64,000 nt of DNA from contig NZ_JAMBEP010000003.1 of assembly GCF_023374055.1 (NCBI RefSeq), forward strand, positions 124,001-188,000, given 5' to 3'. Shown here in pieces: positions 44,974 through 57,527 of the stretch (position 1 is its first letter; each line of letters begins with the position of its first letter). A model generated the notes under the pieces. The model searched no databases. It saw only the letters and a list, made by a program, of their open reading frames with translations, and had not been told where the DNA came from. Made by a program: the position numbers and the translations under genes. Source of the DNA: Luteimonas galliterrae (GTDB taxonomy: Bacteria; Pseudomonadota; Gammaproteobacteria; Xanthomonadales; Xanthomonadaceae).

Positions 44974-46340
44974 TAGCCCTTTTTCTTCGGCCGATGCCAA
45001 CCCTCTACCGTGCTCTGCCGCATACGCGCGACAGTGAGCTGGCCTTCGGGCGCATCCTTGGTGATCACCGCACCTGCGCCGATCGTCGCTCCCTTGCCGA
45101 TCGTCACCGGCGCCACCAGCGACGAATTGGAACCGATGAACGCGCCGTCCTCGATCGTCGTGGTGGACTTGTTGACGCCATCGTAATTGCAGGTGATGAC
45201 GCCGGCACCGACGTTGACGCCCGCACCGACCACCGCATCGCCCAGATAGGTCAGATGGTTGGCCTTGCTGCCCACGCCGATCTTCGCGTTCTTGGTTTCG
45301 ACGAAATTTCCGATGTGGGCGCCGTCTGCCAATACCGTTCCCGGTCGTAACCGCGCGTAGGGACCGATCAGCACCGCGCCCTCGGTGATCGCGCCGTCGA
45401 GGTCGCAATGCGCGCGCACTTGCGTGCCGGCGGCTAGCTTGACGTCCTTGAGGCGGCAGAACGGGCCGACGCTGACGCCGTCGCCGAGCCGCACGTCGCC
45501 TTCCAGCACCACGTCGACGTCGATCTCGACATCGTTGCCGACCGCGACGCCGCCGCGGATGTCGACGCGGTTCACATCGGCGAAACGAACGCCTTGCGCG
45601 CACAACGCGCGCACTGCGCGCAACTGGTAGGCGCGTTCGAGTTGCGAAAGCTGCCAGGGATCGTTGGCGCCTTCGGTCTCGATGGCATCGGCCACCATCA
45701 CCATTTCCGCCGGCGTGTACTCGTCCGCCGCCTGGGCGAAGACGTCGGTGAGGTAGTACTCGCCTTGCGCGTTGTCGTTGGACAGCGCCGCCAGCCAGCC
45801 TTTCAGCGCAGTCGCCTCGGCGGCGACGATGCCGGTGTTGACGATGCGGATGCGGCGCTGCTCTTCGCCGGCGTCCTTGTGCTCGACGATCGCCGCGACG
45901 CGGCCTTCCGGATCGCGCAGGATGCGTCCGTAACCGGTGGGGTCGGCCAGTTCCGCGACCAGCACCGACAGCCGTCCCGGACTGTTCAGCAGGCGACGCA
46001 ACGTGTCGGGCGCGATCAGCGGCACGTCGCCGTACAGCACCAGCACGTGCGCGCCATCGGGAATATCGGGCATGACCTGCTGCACCGCGTGGCCGGTGCC
46101 CAACTGCTGGGCCTGTTCGGCCCATTGCAGATCGGCTTGGTCGGCGAATGCCGCGCGCACCTGATCGCCACCATGGCCGTACACGATATGGATGCCCGCC
46201 GGCTGCAGGGCGCGGGCGGCGTCGATCGCATGCGCCAGCATCGGACGCCCCGCCAGTTTCTGCAGCACCTTGGGCAGCTTGGATTTCATGCGCTTCCCCT
46301 CGCCGGCGGCGAGGATCACGACGTGCAGGGGCGCGGCCAT
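44973..46340 (-). CDS. glmU: Bifunctional UDP-GlcNAc pyrophosphorylase / glucosamine-1-P acetyltransferase
   Basis: A 455-residue enzyme performing the last two steps to UDP-GlcNAc. The N-terminal uridylyltransferase has [18 protein letters not shown] and YGDVPL; the C-terminal half is a left-handed beta-helix of hexapeptide repeats with [20 protein letters not shown] and the catalytic [12 protein letters not shown] region. Length is normal. It stands downstream of the atp operon as in Xanthomonas. UDP-GlcNAc feeds peptidoglycan and LPS together with glmS. Confidence 0.97.
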   Translation of the reverse strand: MAAPLHVVILAAGEGKRMKSKLPKVLQKLAGRPMLAHAIDAARALQPAGIHIVYGHGGDQVRAAFADQADLQWAEQAQQLGTGHAVQQVMPDIPDGAHVLVLYGDVPLIAPDTLRRLLNSPGRLSVLVAELADPTGYGRILRDPEGRVAAIVEHKDAGEEQRRIRIVNTGIVAAEATALKGWLAALSNDNAQGEYYLTDVFAQAADEYTPAEMVMVADAIETEGANDPWQLSQLERAYQLRAVRALCAQGVRFADVNRVDIRGGVAVGNDVEIDVDVVLEGDVRLGDGVSVGPFCRLKDVKLAAGTQVRAHCDLDGAITEGAVLIGPYARLRPGTVLADGAHIGNFVETKNAKIGVGSKANHLTYLGDAVVGAGVNVGAGVITCNYDGVNKSTTTIEDGAFIGSNSSLVAPVTIGKGATIGAGAVITKDAPEGQLTVARMRQSTVEGWHRPKKKG

Positions 46341-46391
46341 GGCGGTTCCGGTGCTTGCGATGGCAGGATTCTAACGGGCTACGCTGCTAGC

Positions 46392-46850
46392 ATGCGTATC
46401 GTCCCGCGATTCCCACGATATGCCGCAATCCTTGGACCGTCCCTCGTCTTTCCGGTATCCGTGCTCATGAGCCTGGGCAGGCAGGGCAAGCATTACCTGG
46501 TGATCGGCGGTATCCAGTGGCTGGTGGACTGGGGCGTGATGGTCGGCCTGAGCCATCTGGGCATGGCGGTGGAGCCGGCCAATATCCTCGGCCGCATCAG
46601 CGGCGCGCTGCTCGGCTACTGGCTCAACGGCAAGCTCACCTTCGCCGGCGACGATACCGCGGTCGGCCGCACCCAATTGCAGCGTTTCGTGATGATGTGG
46701 CTATGCACCACCGCGGTCAGCACCTGGTCGATGGGCGCCATCGACGACTACCTGGGCCTGAAGTGGGCTTGGTTGGCCAAGCCGGGCGTGGAACTTGCAC
46801 TGGGCGTGATTGGTTTCGTGCTGTCGCGGCACTGGGTCTATAAACGCTAG
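46392..46850 (+). CDS. GtrA-family small membrane protein
   Basis: A protein of up to 152 residues with four membrane helices in the GtrA pattern (HYLVIGGIQWLVDWGVMVGL; GRISGALLGYWLNGKLTF; WLCTTAVSTWSMG; ALGVIGFVLSRHWVYKR). GtrA-type proteins are thought to flip lipid-linked sugars for O-antigen or cell-wall glycosylation. The start is unsure: 46392 may be leaderless (TACGCT just upstream), while ATG 46467 gives 127 residues, nearer the family length. Divergent from glmU by 51 bases. Confidence 0.8.
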   Translation: MRIVPRFPRYAAILGPSLVFPVSVLMSLGRQGKHYLVIGGIQWLVDWGVMVGLSHLGMAVEPANILGRISGALLGYWLNGKLTFAGDDTAVGRTQLQRFVMMWLCTTAVSTWSMGAIDDYLGLKWAWLAKPGVELALGVIGFVLSRHWVYKR

Positions 46851-47350
46851 CGCTTCACCTTGGTAGAGCGGGGCTTGCCCCACTGCTGTCGCTCTATAAA
46901 GCCGTCATCCCCGCGAAGACGGGGATCCAGCGCCTTGGCTTGTCTCCCCTCTTTGAAAAAGAGGGGTCGGGCGAGATTTGCTGTTGCTCTGTAGAGCGGA
47001 GCTTGCCCCGCTGCCTTTGCTTGAGATTCTCGCGACCTGCCGGCCCTTTGGGCCGGGGTTTCGTCCGCTAAAACCGCGGCCGAGTTACTTTCTTTTTGTG
47101 AGGCCCAAAAAGAACAGTAACCAAAGAAAAAGGGCCTTTGGAAGGGATCCCGGCGATGGGGCCACCCCGTATTCTTGGCCACCGCTCGCCAACGCTCGGG
47201 ATTCCTCCGTCGCTTCGACATTCAGATTCGAGGCGATCGACCAGAACGCCTCCTTAGCGCAAATCCGCAAAAGCCACGTCACCCATACGCTGCGAATCAA
47301 AATCTAGTACCTGCGTAAGAAGGTCACCTGCGACGAAAGCAGGTCCGCTG
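46851..47350. repeat. Repeat-rich region without genes
   Basis: Contains short dispersed elements: GAGCGGGGCTTGCCCCACTG types at 46865 and 46993, a CCCCTCTTTGAAAAAGAGGGG palindrome near 46947 (quoted for type only; arms of 9), and the inverted repeat GTTACTTTCTTTTTG...CAAAAAGAACAGTAAC at 47084-47121. No plausible coding frame is present. Confidence 0.7.
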
Positions 47351-48021
47351 GCGGACTTTCAGGTGCGACGCATCGCACCGCAGTTCAGGCCCTTTCTTGG
47401 GTTACTTTCTTTGGGCCAACAAAGGAAAGTGACCCGGGCGCAGCCCGGAAGCCTTTGTCCATGGCGCGAGTCGCAGCGCAAGCGGCCAGGACGCGGGCCT
47501 GGATGACATGCCGCTCCTGCGGCATGCCCTTCGGGCCATCCGCTGCGCGGATGTTCGCTCCGGCATCCTGCCTGCGCAGTCCGGCCTTCGCCGGGATGAC
47601 AGCTTAGGGGCAACAGCAAAAGCAAGATGGGTTCCAGCGTTCGCTGGGATGACGGCATAAGAGCGAAGGGCTTAAGGGCAAGAGCAGCGGGCGGACTTTC
47701 AGGTGCGACGCATCGCACCGCAGTTCAGGCCCTTTCTTGGGTTACTTTCTTTGGGCCAGCAAAGAAAGTGACCCGGCGCAGCCGGAAGCCTTTGTCCATG
47801 GCGCGAGCCGCAGCGCAGGCCGCGAGGACGCGGGCCTGGATGACATGCCGCTCCTGCGGCATGCCCTTCGGGCCATCCGCTGCGCGGATGTTCGCTCCGG
47901 CATCCTGCCTCCGCAGTCCGGCGTTCGCCGGGATGCGGCTGAGGGGCCAGAGCAACATGGGTCCCAGCGTTCGCTGGGATGACGGCATAAGAGCGAAGGG
48001 CTTAAGGGCAAGAGCAGCGGG
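47351..48021. repeat. Tandem duplication of about 341 bases
   Basis: 47351-47691 is repeated at 47692-48021 with few differences. Both copies begin GCGGACTTTCAGGTGCGACG, contain an inner palindrome (GGGTTACTTTCTTTG paired with CAAAGGAAAGTGACCC in copy one), a run of imperfect hairpins, and end AAGAGCAGCGG. Both copies have long open frames on either strand, but these have repeat-derived composition and no ribosome-binding sites, so I call no gene. Confidence 0.85.
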
Positions 48022-48054
48022 GCAAGCCCCGCTTACAAAGCGAGGGCTGAAAAG

Positions 48055-48086
48055 CAAAAAACGCCGGCGCGAGGCCAGCGTTTTTC
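48055..48086 (-). terminator. Terminator of the atp operon
   Basis: On the minus strand CGCTGGC-CTCGC-GCCGGCG (one mismatch) is followed by a T-run after atpC. A-tracts on the other side make it symmetrical, so it may act both ways. Confidence 0.8.
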
Positions 48087-48104
48087 GTTTCGTCGTCGCG
48101 GAGA

Positions 48105-48530
48105 TCAGTGCTTCATGTTCTTGCGCAAACGTTCGAGCGCGCTGAGCTGGGCGACGCTCATCGCCAGCTGCGCCTGCGCTTCTTCGGCGCTCATCTTCGG
48201 ATCCTTATGCGCCAGCACGCGCTCGGCTTCCTCGATCGCCGCGCGGACCGATGCCTCGTCGATGTCCTGCGCGCGCACCGCGGTGTCGGCCAGAATGGTC
48301 ACGACCTGCGGCTGCACCTCGAGGATGCCGCCGGAGATGGCGAAGTCCAAGGTTTCGCCGCTAGGCTGCGTCACCACGACTTTGCCCGGCTTCAGACGCG
48401 TGATCAGCGGCGCGTGACGCGGCGCGATGCCGAGCTCGCCCAGTTCGCCGGTGGCGACGATCATGGTCGCTTCGCCGTGGAAGATCTCGGCTTCGGCGCT
48501 GACGATGTCGCAACGGATGGTGGATGCCAT
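48105..48530 (-). CDS. atpC: ATP synthase epsilon subunit
   Basis: A 141-residue F1 stalk subunit: N-terminal beta-sandwich ([21 protein letters not shown], then [14 protein letters not shown]) and C-terminal helical hairpin ([29 protein letters not shown]). It couples rotation to, and inhibits, ATP hydrolysis. Last gene of the atp operon, separated from atpD by a repeat element and followed by the terminator at 48055. Confidence 0.97.
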   Translation of the reverse strand: MASTIRCDIVSAEAEIFHGEATMIVATGELGELGIAPRHAPLITRLKPGKVVVTQPSGETLDFAISGGILEVQPQVVTILADTAVRAQDIDEASVRAAIEEAERVLAHKDPKMSAEEAQAQLAMSVAQLSALERLRKNMKH

Positions 48531-48552
48531 GTTTCCTCGCTTTGCTCGGAAA

Positions 48553-48659
48553 CGGGATTCGGGATTCGGGATTCGGGATTGGCAAACGCGAATCCCAAAA
48601 ACCTCGTTCCCCCACCCGCTTTTACCGAATCACTAATCCCTAATCACTAATCCCGAAAA
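48553..48659. repeat. GGGATTC repeats and inverted partner between atpD and atpC
   Basis: Four tandem units of CGGGATT (48553-48580) face CTAATCCCTAATCACTAATCCCG (three inverted ATCCC units, about 48627-48650). The two halves can pair in mRNA. The element lies inside the atp operon. Confidence 0.75.
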
Positions 48660-48667
48660 TTACGGGA

Positions 48668-50116
<1,449 letters not shown>

Positions 50117-50218
50117 TCAAAAAGTTTTTCGGGTGTTCGGGAAAACCGGGCGGCTTTCCCGAACATCCGCGGGATCGTCGCTGCCCGCCCGGGGACGGAC
50201 AGCGACGGGATCAAACGA

Positions 50219-50575
50219 TTACTCGCACTTCAGCGCCGCGACGACCTGGGCGAACTGGTCGTTGGCCGACTTGCAGCTGGCGACCAGGCTGGTCTTGTCG
50301 GCCACGGCTTCCCATTGCGCCTTGGACTGATCGATGCCCTGCTGGAACGCAGCCGCAGCGGCGTTGCCGCCGGACTTGGCGAAGCAGGCCTTGGCGCGAT
50401 TCAGATAATCCTCGCACTCCTGCGGCAGGCCCGCGGCAACCGGAGCGGCAGCGGTGGCGGCGGCGTCCGCAGGAGCGGCAGCCGGAGCTGCGGCGTCGGC
50501 GGCCGGAGCGGCTTCTTCCTTCTTGCATGCGGCCAGGGCGGCGCACAGGGCGATGGCGATCAGGAGCTTATTCAT
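50219..50575 (-). CDS. Small lipoprotein inserted in the atp operon
   Basis: A 118-residue lipoprotein: lipobox ALAAC puts the acylated cysteine at 17, followed by KKEE and an Ala-Pro-rich linker, then a helical domain with four cysteines (QECEDY, KACFAK, ASCKSA, LKCE) likely in two disulfides. The ATG at 50575 has AAGGA upstream; a TTG one codon earlier is less likely. It reads with the operon between atpG and atpD, where no gene normally lies, and has no relation to F1Fo subunits that I can see. Function unknown. Confidence 0.82.
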   Translation of the reverse strand: MNKLLIAIALCAALAACKKEEAAPAADAAAPAAAPADAAATAAAPVAAGLPQECEDYLNRAKACFAKSGGNAAAAAFQQGIDQSKAQWEAVADKTSLVASCKSANDQFAQVVAALKCE

Positions 50576-50702
50576 CAAGGATTCCTTTGTTTGCTGATGG
50601 GGACGATTCGATGGTGCGTTTTCGATTGCGCAGAGAAGTTTCCTACTTCAAACCACCGGATCCGCCGTTTGCGCAGCGACAGGCCCAGCAAAAAACGCGA
50701 TA

Positions 50703-51566
50703 TCAAACCGCCGCGGCACCGCCGACGATTTCCGAGATCTCCTGGGTGATCGCCGCCTGCCGGGCCTTGTTGTAGACCAGGTTCAGCGTTTCGATCAGTT
50801 TGTTGGCGTTGTCGCTGGCCGCCTTCATCGCGACCATGCGCGCGGCGTGCTCCGACGCCACGTTCTCCATCACCGCCTGGTACACCAGCGACTCCACGTA
50901 ACGGGTCAGCACGTGCTCCAGCACGGTCTGCGCGTCGGGTTCGTAGATGTAATCCCAGTCGTGGTGCGCGACCGGCTGGTCCGACTCCGGCAGCGGCAGC
51001 AGCTGATCGAACGCCGCGCGCTGGGTCATGGTGTTGACGAAATCGTTGTACACCAGGAACACGCGGTCCACCTTGCCTGCCGTGTACGCGTCCAGCATCA
51101 CCTTGATCACGCCGACCAGCTGCTCCACATGCGGCTGGTCGCCCAGGTGGGTGACGGTGGCCAGCATGTTGACCTTAATGCGCCGGAAGAATACCGACGC
51201 CTTCTGGCCGATGGTGACCACGTCTACCTCGACGCCCTGCTCCTGCCACTTGCGCATTTCGCCCAGCAGCTTGCGGAACAGGTTGTTGTTGAGGCCGCCG
51301 GCCAGGCCGCGGTCGGAGGAGACGATGATGTAGCCGACGCGCTTGGTTTCCGCGCGCTGCACCAGGTACGGATGCTGGAACTCGGAATTGGCCTGCGCCA
51401 GATGGCCGATGACCTGCTTCATGGCGCGCGCGTACGGACGCGACGCCTTCATGCGTTCCTGCGCCTTGCGGATCTTGGAGGCCGAGACCATTTCGAGCGC
51501 GCGCGTCACCTTGCGGGTGTTCTGCACGCTCTTGATCTTGGTTTTGATTTCTCTGCCGCCTGCCAT
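50703..51566 (-). CDS. atpG: ATP synthase gamma subunit
   Basis: A 287-residue central-stalk subunit. Both ends that form the rotating coiled coil are conserved ([27 protein letters not shown], quoted in part as [20 protein letters not shown], and [18 protein letters not shown]). The middle domain has [15 protein letters not shown]. Normal length. A repeat element separates it from atpA upstream and the lipoprotein gene follows. Confidence 0.97.
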   Translation of the reverse strand: MAGGREIKTKIKSVQNTRKVTRALEMVSASKIRKAQERMKASRPYARAMKQVIGHLAQANSEFQHPYLVQRAETKRVGYIIVSSDRGLAGGLNNNLFRKLLGEMRKWQEQGVEVDVVTIGQKASVFFRRIKVNMLATVTHLGDQPHVEQLVGVIKVMLDAYTAGKVDRVFLVYNDFVNTMTQRAAFDQLLPLPESDQPVAHHDWDYIYEPDAQTVLEHVLTRYVESLVYQAVMENVASEHAARMVAMKAASDNANKLIETLNLVYNKARQAAITQEISEIVGGAAAV

Positions 51567-51582
51567 CTCTTTCTTCCCGTGG

Positions 51583-51641
51583 GGCGGGTTTCAACCCGCC
51601 GTTACGACTTCGGAACCTACGAGCCGCGGGTCGAGACCCGC
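51583..51641. repeat. Paired short palindromes between atpA and atpG
   Basis: GGCGGGTT-TC-AACCCGCC (51583-51600) and GCGGGTC-GA-GACCCGC (51626-51641). The same core occurs at 38570. It lies inside the atp operon. Confidence 0.75.
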
Positions 51642-51648
51642 CCTGCGC

Positions 51649-53199
<1,551 letters not shown>

Positions 53200-53250
53200 C
53201 GGTGTTTCCCTGTGTGCCGGCGTCGCCGCCGGCTGACTAAATGAATGTCG

Positions 53251-53778
53251 TTAGTTGGCCAATGCGGACTGCAGGCGCGACAGCTTGCCGCGCAGCGATC
53301 CGTCGATGACCACGTCGCCGGCATCGATCACCGCGCCGCCGATCAGCGACTCGTCGACCGCCGTCTCGATCTCGACCTCGCGGCCGAAGCGCTTCTTCAG
53401 CGCGGCCTTGAGCGTTTCCAGTTCGCCGGCCGGCAGCGCCGCGGCGGACGTCACCTTGGCCTTGACCACGCGCTCGGCTTCGGCGCGCAGCTCCTCGTAC
53501 AGGCCCGCGATTTCCGGCAGCAGCGCGAGGCGGCGGTTGTCCGCCAACAATGCGAGGAAGTTGCCGAAGGTCTCGCTGGCGCCGTCGGGCGACAGCAGCG
53601 TCACCGCATCGGCATGGGTCAGCTTGGGATTGCCCAGCAGCGCGGCGATCTGCGGATCGGCGCCGATGCGCGCGGCGAAGCCGAGCGCATCGGACCAGGC
53701 CGACAATTTGCCGCCGTCGCGAGCGAGCGAGAAAGCGGCGCGTGCGTAGGGACGGGCGAGGGTGAGGGCCTGGCTCAT
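53251..53778 (-). CDS. atpH: ATP synthase delta subunit
   Basis: A 175-residue peripheral-stalk subunit joining F1 to the b subunits: N-terminal six-helix domain (LARPYARAAFSLARDGG) and a C-terminal domain with the OSCP signature region (DESLIGGAVIDAGDVVIDGSLRGKLSRL, quoted in part as GGAVIDAGDVVIDGSLRGKL). It starts two bases before the atpF stop, so the genes are coupled. Confidence 0.96.
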   Translation of the reverse strand: MSQALTLARPYARAAFSLARDGGKLSAWSDALGFAARIGADPQIAALLGNPKLTHADAVTLLSPDGASETFGNFLALLADNRRLALLPEIAGLYEELRAEAERVVKAKVTSAAALPAGELETLKAALKKRFGREVEIETAVDESLIGGAVIDAGDVVIDGSLRGKLSRLQSALAN

Positions 53779-53779
53779 A

Positions 53780-54250
53780 TCAGATCTCTGCCGCCAGCTC
53801 TTCGAGCAGCGCCTTGTGGGCGTTGGCGTCGATTTCGCGGCGCAGCAGCTTCTCGGCGCCGCTCACGGCCAGCGAGGACACCTGCTTGCGCAGATCTTCG
53901 CGGGCGCGGTTGGAGGCCGCGGCGATCTCGCTTTCGGCCAACGCCTTCTGGCGTGCGCCTTCGGCGATCGCTTCGGTCTTGGCCGCATCGATGATCTGAT
54001 TGGCGCGCTGATGCGCCTGCTCGATGATCTCGTTGGCCTTGGCGCGGGCGACCTTCAACTCTTCGTTGACCTTGTCCTGCGCCTGGGCCAGCGCCTTCTG
54101 GCTGTTGTCGGCCGCGGCGAGGCCTTCAGCGATCTTCTGCTGGCGTTCCTCGATGGCCGCGATGATGTGCGGCCAGCCGAACTTCATCACCATCCACGCG
54201 ACCGCGAAGAACGCGAGTCCCTGGACGACGAATGTAAGGTTGATATCCAT
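53780..54250 (-). CDS. atpF: ATP synthase b subunit
   Basis: A 156-residue peripheral-stalk subunit: one N-terminal membrane helix ([22 protein letters not shown]) and a long charged right-handed coiled coil (about 30-156). It anchors F1 to the membrane. Length matches the E. coli protein. Confidence 0.96.
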   Translation of the reverse strand: MDINLTFVVQGLAFFAVAWMVMKFGWPHIIAAIEERQQKIAEGLAAADNSQKALAQAQDKVNEELKVARAKANEIIEQAHQRANQIIDAAKTEAIAEGARQKALAESEIAAASNRAREDLRKQVSSLAVSGAEKLLRREIDANAHKALLEELAAEI

Positions 54251-54310
54251 TGCGTTGCTCCTGGCGCCGACGGCCCTATGCCATCGGCGATTGCCTGACC
54301 GCGTTGCTGA

Positions 54311-54604
<294 letters not shown>

Positions 54605-54650
54605 CTAGATAAAAAGAAACTGTGGGTGGGAGGTGAAATTCGAAACGGGG

Positions 54651-56026
<1,376 letters not shown>

Positions 56027-56174
56027 CCGCTGAAAGTTCGGTCGCCGTCATCGAGTTGCGATATTCATGTCCGTGCGCGCCTGTTCGCATCGCTGCGGAA
56101 CCTTTGCCGAAACGGCGGGTCAGTCTTAGTGAAGCCTGCCCCACAACCCTCGTCGATCCTTGTGGCAGGCCCCA

Positions 56175-56208
56175 GAAGCCCCGGTCCAGACCGGGGCTTC
56201 GCCTTTTC
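56175..56208 (+). terminator. First terminator hairpin of the leader
   Basis: GAAGCCCCGGTC-CA-GACCGGGGCTTC (12-base stem) followed by GCCTTTTCC. Confidence 0.75.
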
Positions 56209-56279
56209 CGGCTGAAGCGATCGCTTCGATGGAAACGCTTTCACGCTCGCTGCACCCCGGATCCGTCATTAATACACCG

Positions 56280-56308
56280 GGCGGTACATGAAGTACCGCC
56301 TCTTTTTT
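56280..56308 (+). terminator. Second terminator hairpin, containing an ATG in its loop
   Basis: GGCGGTAC-ATGAA-GTACCGCC followed by TCTTTTTT: a textbook intrinsic terminator ending 19 bases before the GTG start at 56327. Confidence 0.85.
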
Positions 56309-56326
56309 CGACTCCGGAGCCTTGCT

Positions 56327-57133
56327 GTGATCCCCCAAAAAATCCCCCTGACCCTGGGCCTGACGCTCGCTGGCGCGCTACTCGCCCTGCCCGCCCATGC
56401 CGACGAAGACCGTTTCGTGCTGCGCCTGGGCGCGATGAACGCCGAAGCCGACAGCACCCTTTCCGGCCGCACCGTATTCGCGGGCCAGCCCCTGAGCTTC
56501 GAGGAAGACTTCGATTTCGGCGGCGAAGAGCTCGTTCCGCGCGTCGAAGGCATGTTCAAGTTCGGCGACCGCCACCGCCTGCTGTTCAACTATTTCAATT
56601 ACGACAAAGACCGCCGCGCGACGCTGGACAACGATTTCTCGTTCCAGAACATCACCATCCCGCGCGGCAGCTTCGCCAAGACCGAAGCGCAGTTCGAATT
56701 GGCCAGCGCGATGTACGACTATTCGATCGTCGAAACCCCGACCAACAGCCTGGGCCTGCAGATCGGCGTCGAGTACGCCAAGCTCGAAGCGAAGCTGTTC
56801 GCGCAGGCCGGGCCCTTCAGCTACGAGGACAGCGCCAGCGACGACGGCTACGCGCCGGTGGTCGGCCTGCGTTACACGGCATCGCCGAACGACCATTGGC
56901 GTTTCGTCGTGCAAGGCCAGTACTTGAATGCGGACTGGGGCAACTTCGACGACTACGAAGGCGACATCAGCCGCGCCAATGCCATCGCCGAATACCGCTT
57001 CACCAAGAACTTCGGCGCTTACCTCGGCTACGACTGGTTCAAGATCGACGTCGAGCGCGGCGGCAACGACGGCGTGCTGGGCCTGGACCAGCGCTTCAAG
57101 GGGCCGATCGCGGGCGTGACGTTCGCGTTCTGA
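56327..57133 (+). CDS. Outer-membrane beta-barrel protein
   Basis: A 268-residue exported protein from GTG 56327 (GGAG eight bases upstream): signal peptide ending LPAHA, then amphipathic beta-strands (FRLRLGAMNAEADSTL-like start, HRLLFNYFNYDKD, GLQIGVEYAKLEAKLF, NFGAYLGYDWFKIDVERGG) and a C-terminal phenylalanine (AGVTFAF). The longer frame from ATG 56288 is rejected because that codon lies in the loop of a terminator. Family and ligand unknown. Translation depends on readthrough of two terminators or on an unseen promoter between them. Confidence 0.85.
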   Translation: MIPQKIPLTLGLTLAGALLALPAHADEDRFVLRLGAMNAEADSTLSGRTVFAGQPLSFEEDFDFGGEELVPRVEGMFKFGDRHRLLFNYFNYDKDRRATLDNDFSFQNITIPRGSFAKTEAQFELASAMYDYSIVETPTNSLGLQIGVEYAKLEAKLFAQAGPFSYEDSASDDGYAPVVGLRYTASPNDHWRFVVQGQYLNADWGNFDDYEGDISRANAIAEYRFTKNFGAYLGYDWFKIDVERGGNDGVLGLDQRFKGPIAGVTFAF

Positions 57134-57172
57134 TATCCGACCTGCAGAGCGGAGCTTGCTCCACTGCTTTCT

Positions 57173-57240
57173 GTAGGTGCGAATTTATTCGCACGCTCTT
57201 TGCGACAAAATCAAGAGCGTGCGAATAAATTCGCACCTAC
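57173..57240. repeat. 28-bp-arm palindrome GTAGGTGCGAATTT type
   Basis: Perfect arms at 57173-57200 and 57213-57240 with a 12-base loop; outer GAGCGGA...TCCGCTC bases (57147 and 57257) add a second layer. It lies between convergent genes and may end transcription from both. Confidence 0.92.
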
Positions 57241-57266
57241 CAAGCAGAGGTTTCCGCTCTACGAGA

Positions 57267-57503
57267 TCAATCGGCCTGCCAGCGGATCTCGCACTCGCCG
57301 TTGGCGTCCAGCGCCGACTTGATCGCATCGAGGAGCGCCGACGACGCGCCGGCGTCGGCCAGCATCATGAAGGTGTCGTTGTTGACGTAGTAGTCGCGGT
57401 CTCGGCTTGACTCTTCTTCGAACTGCGCGATCAGCAGATCCACGTCTTCCTGGCTGACCTCGCCGAGCAGGCGGTCGTTGGACTTGTCGTAAAGCTTGGG
57501 CAT
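57267..57503 (-). CDS. Small conserved protein of the pyruvate dehydrogenase region
   Basis: A 78-residue acidic soluble protein (PKLYDKSNDRLLGEVSQEDV at the start; EESSRDRDYYVNNDTFMML in the middle). Close relatives stand beside lpdA in xanthomonads; from memory some carry an unlikely galactosyldiacylglycerol-synthase label. It lies 24 bases after lpdA on the same strand. No catalytic motif is apparent; a role tied to the dehydrogenase complex is only suggested by position. Confidence 0.75.
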   Translation of the reverse strand: MPKLYDKSNDRLLGEVSQEDVDLLIAQFEEESSRDRDYYVNNDTFMMLADAGASSALLDAIKSALDANGECEIRWQAD

Positions 57504-57527
57504 GTGCCGCTCCTGGCGTGGTCGCGA

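Larger units (their letters stand above)
56083..56308 (+). promoter_or_regulatory. Structured leader with tandem terminators before the barrel gene
   Basis: Successive helices: 56083-56101 (GTTCGCA/TGCGGAAC), 56106-56116 (GCCG/CGGC), 56134-56170 (GCCTG and CCACAA with partners), then two terminator hairpins at 56175 and 56280. The arrangement suggests a small RNA, an attenuator or a riboswitch-like leader controlling the gene at 56327. No known riboswitch motif is recognised. Confidence 0.45.

Noticed and set aside
47627-48145. Open frames inside the 341-base duplication
   Set aside because: They are repeat-derived, have no ribosome-binding site, and copy two breaks the frame of copy one.
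56288-57133. ATG 56288 as the start of the barrel gene
   Set aside because: The codon lies in the loop of a strong terminator, lacks a ribosome-binding site, and would put 13 charged residues before the signal peptide; GTG 56327 has GGAG and fits the signal peptide.
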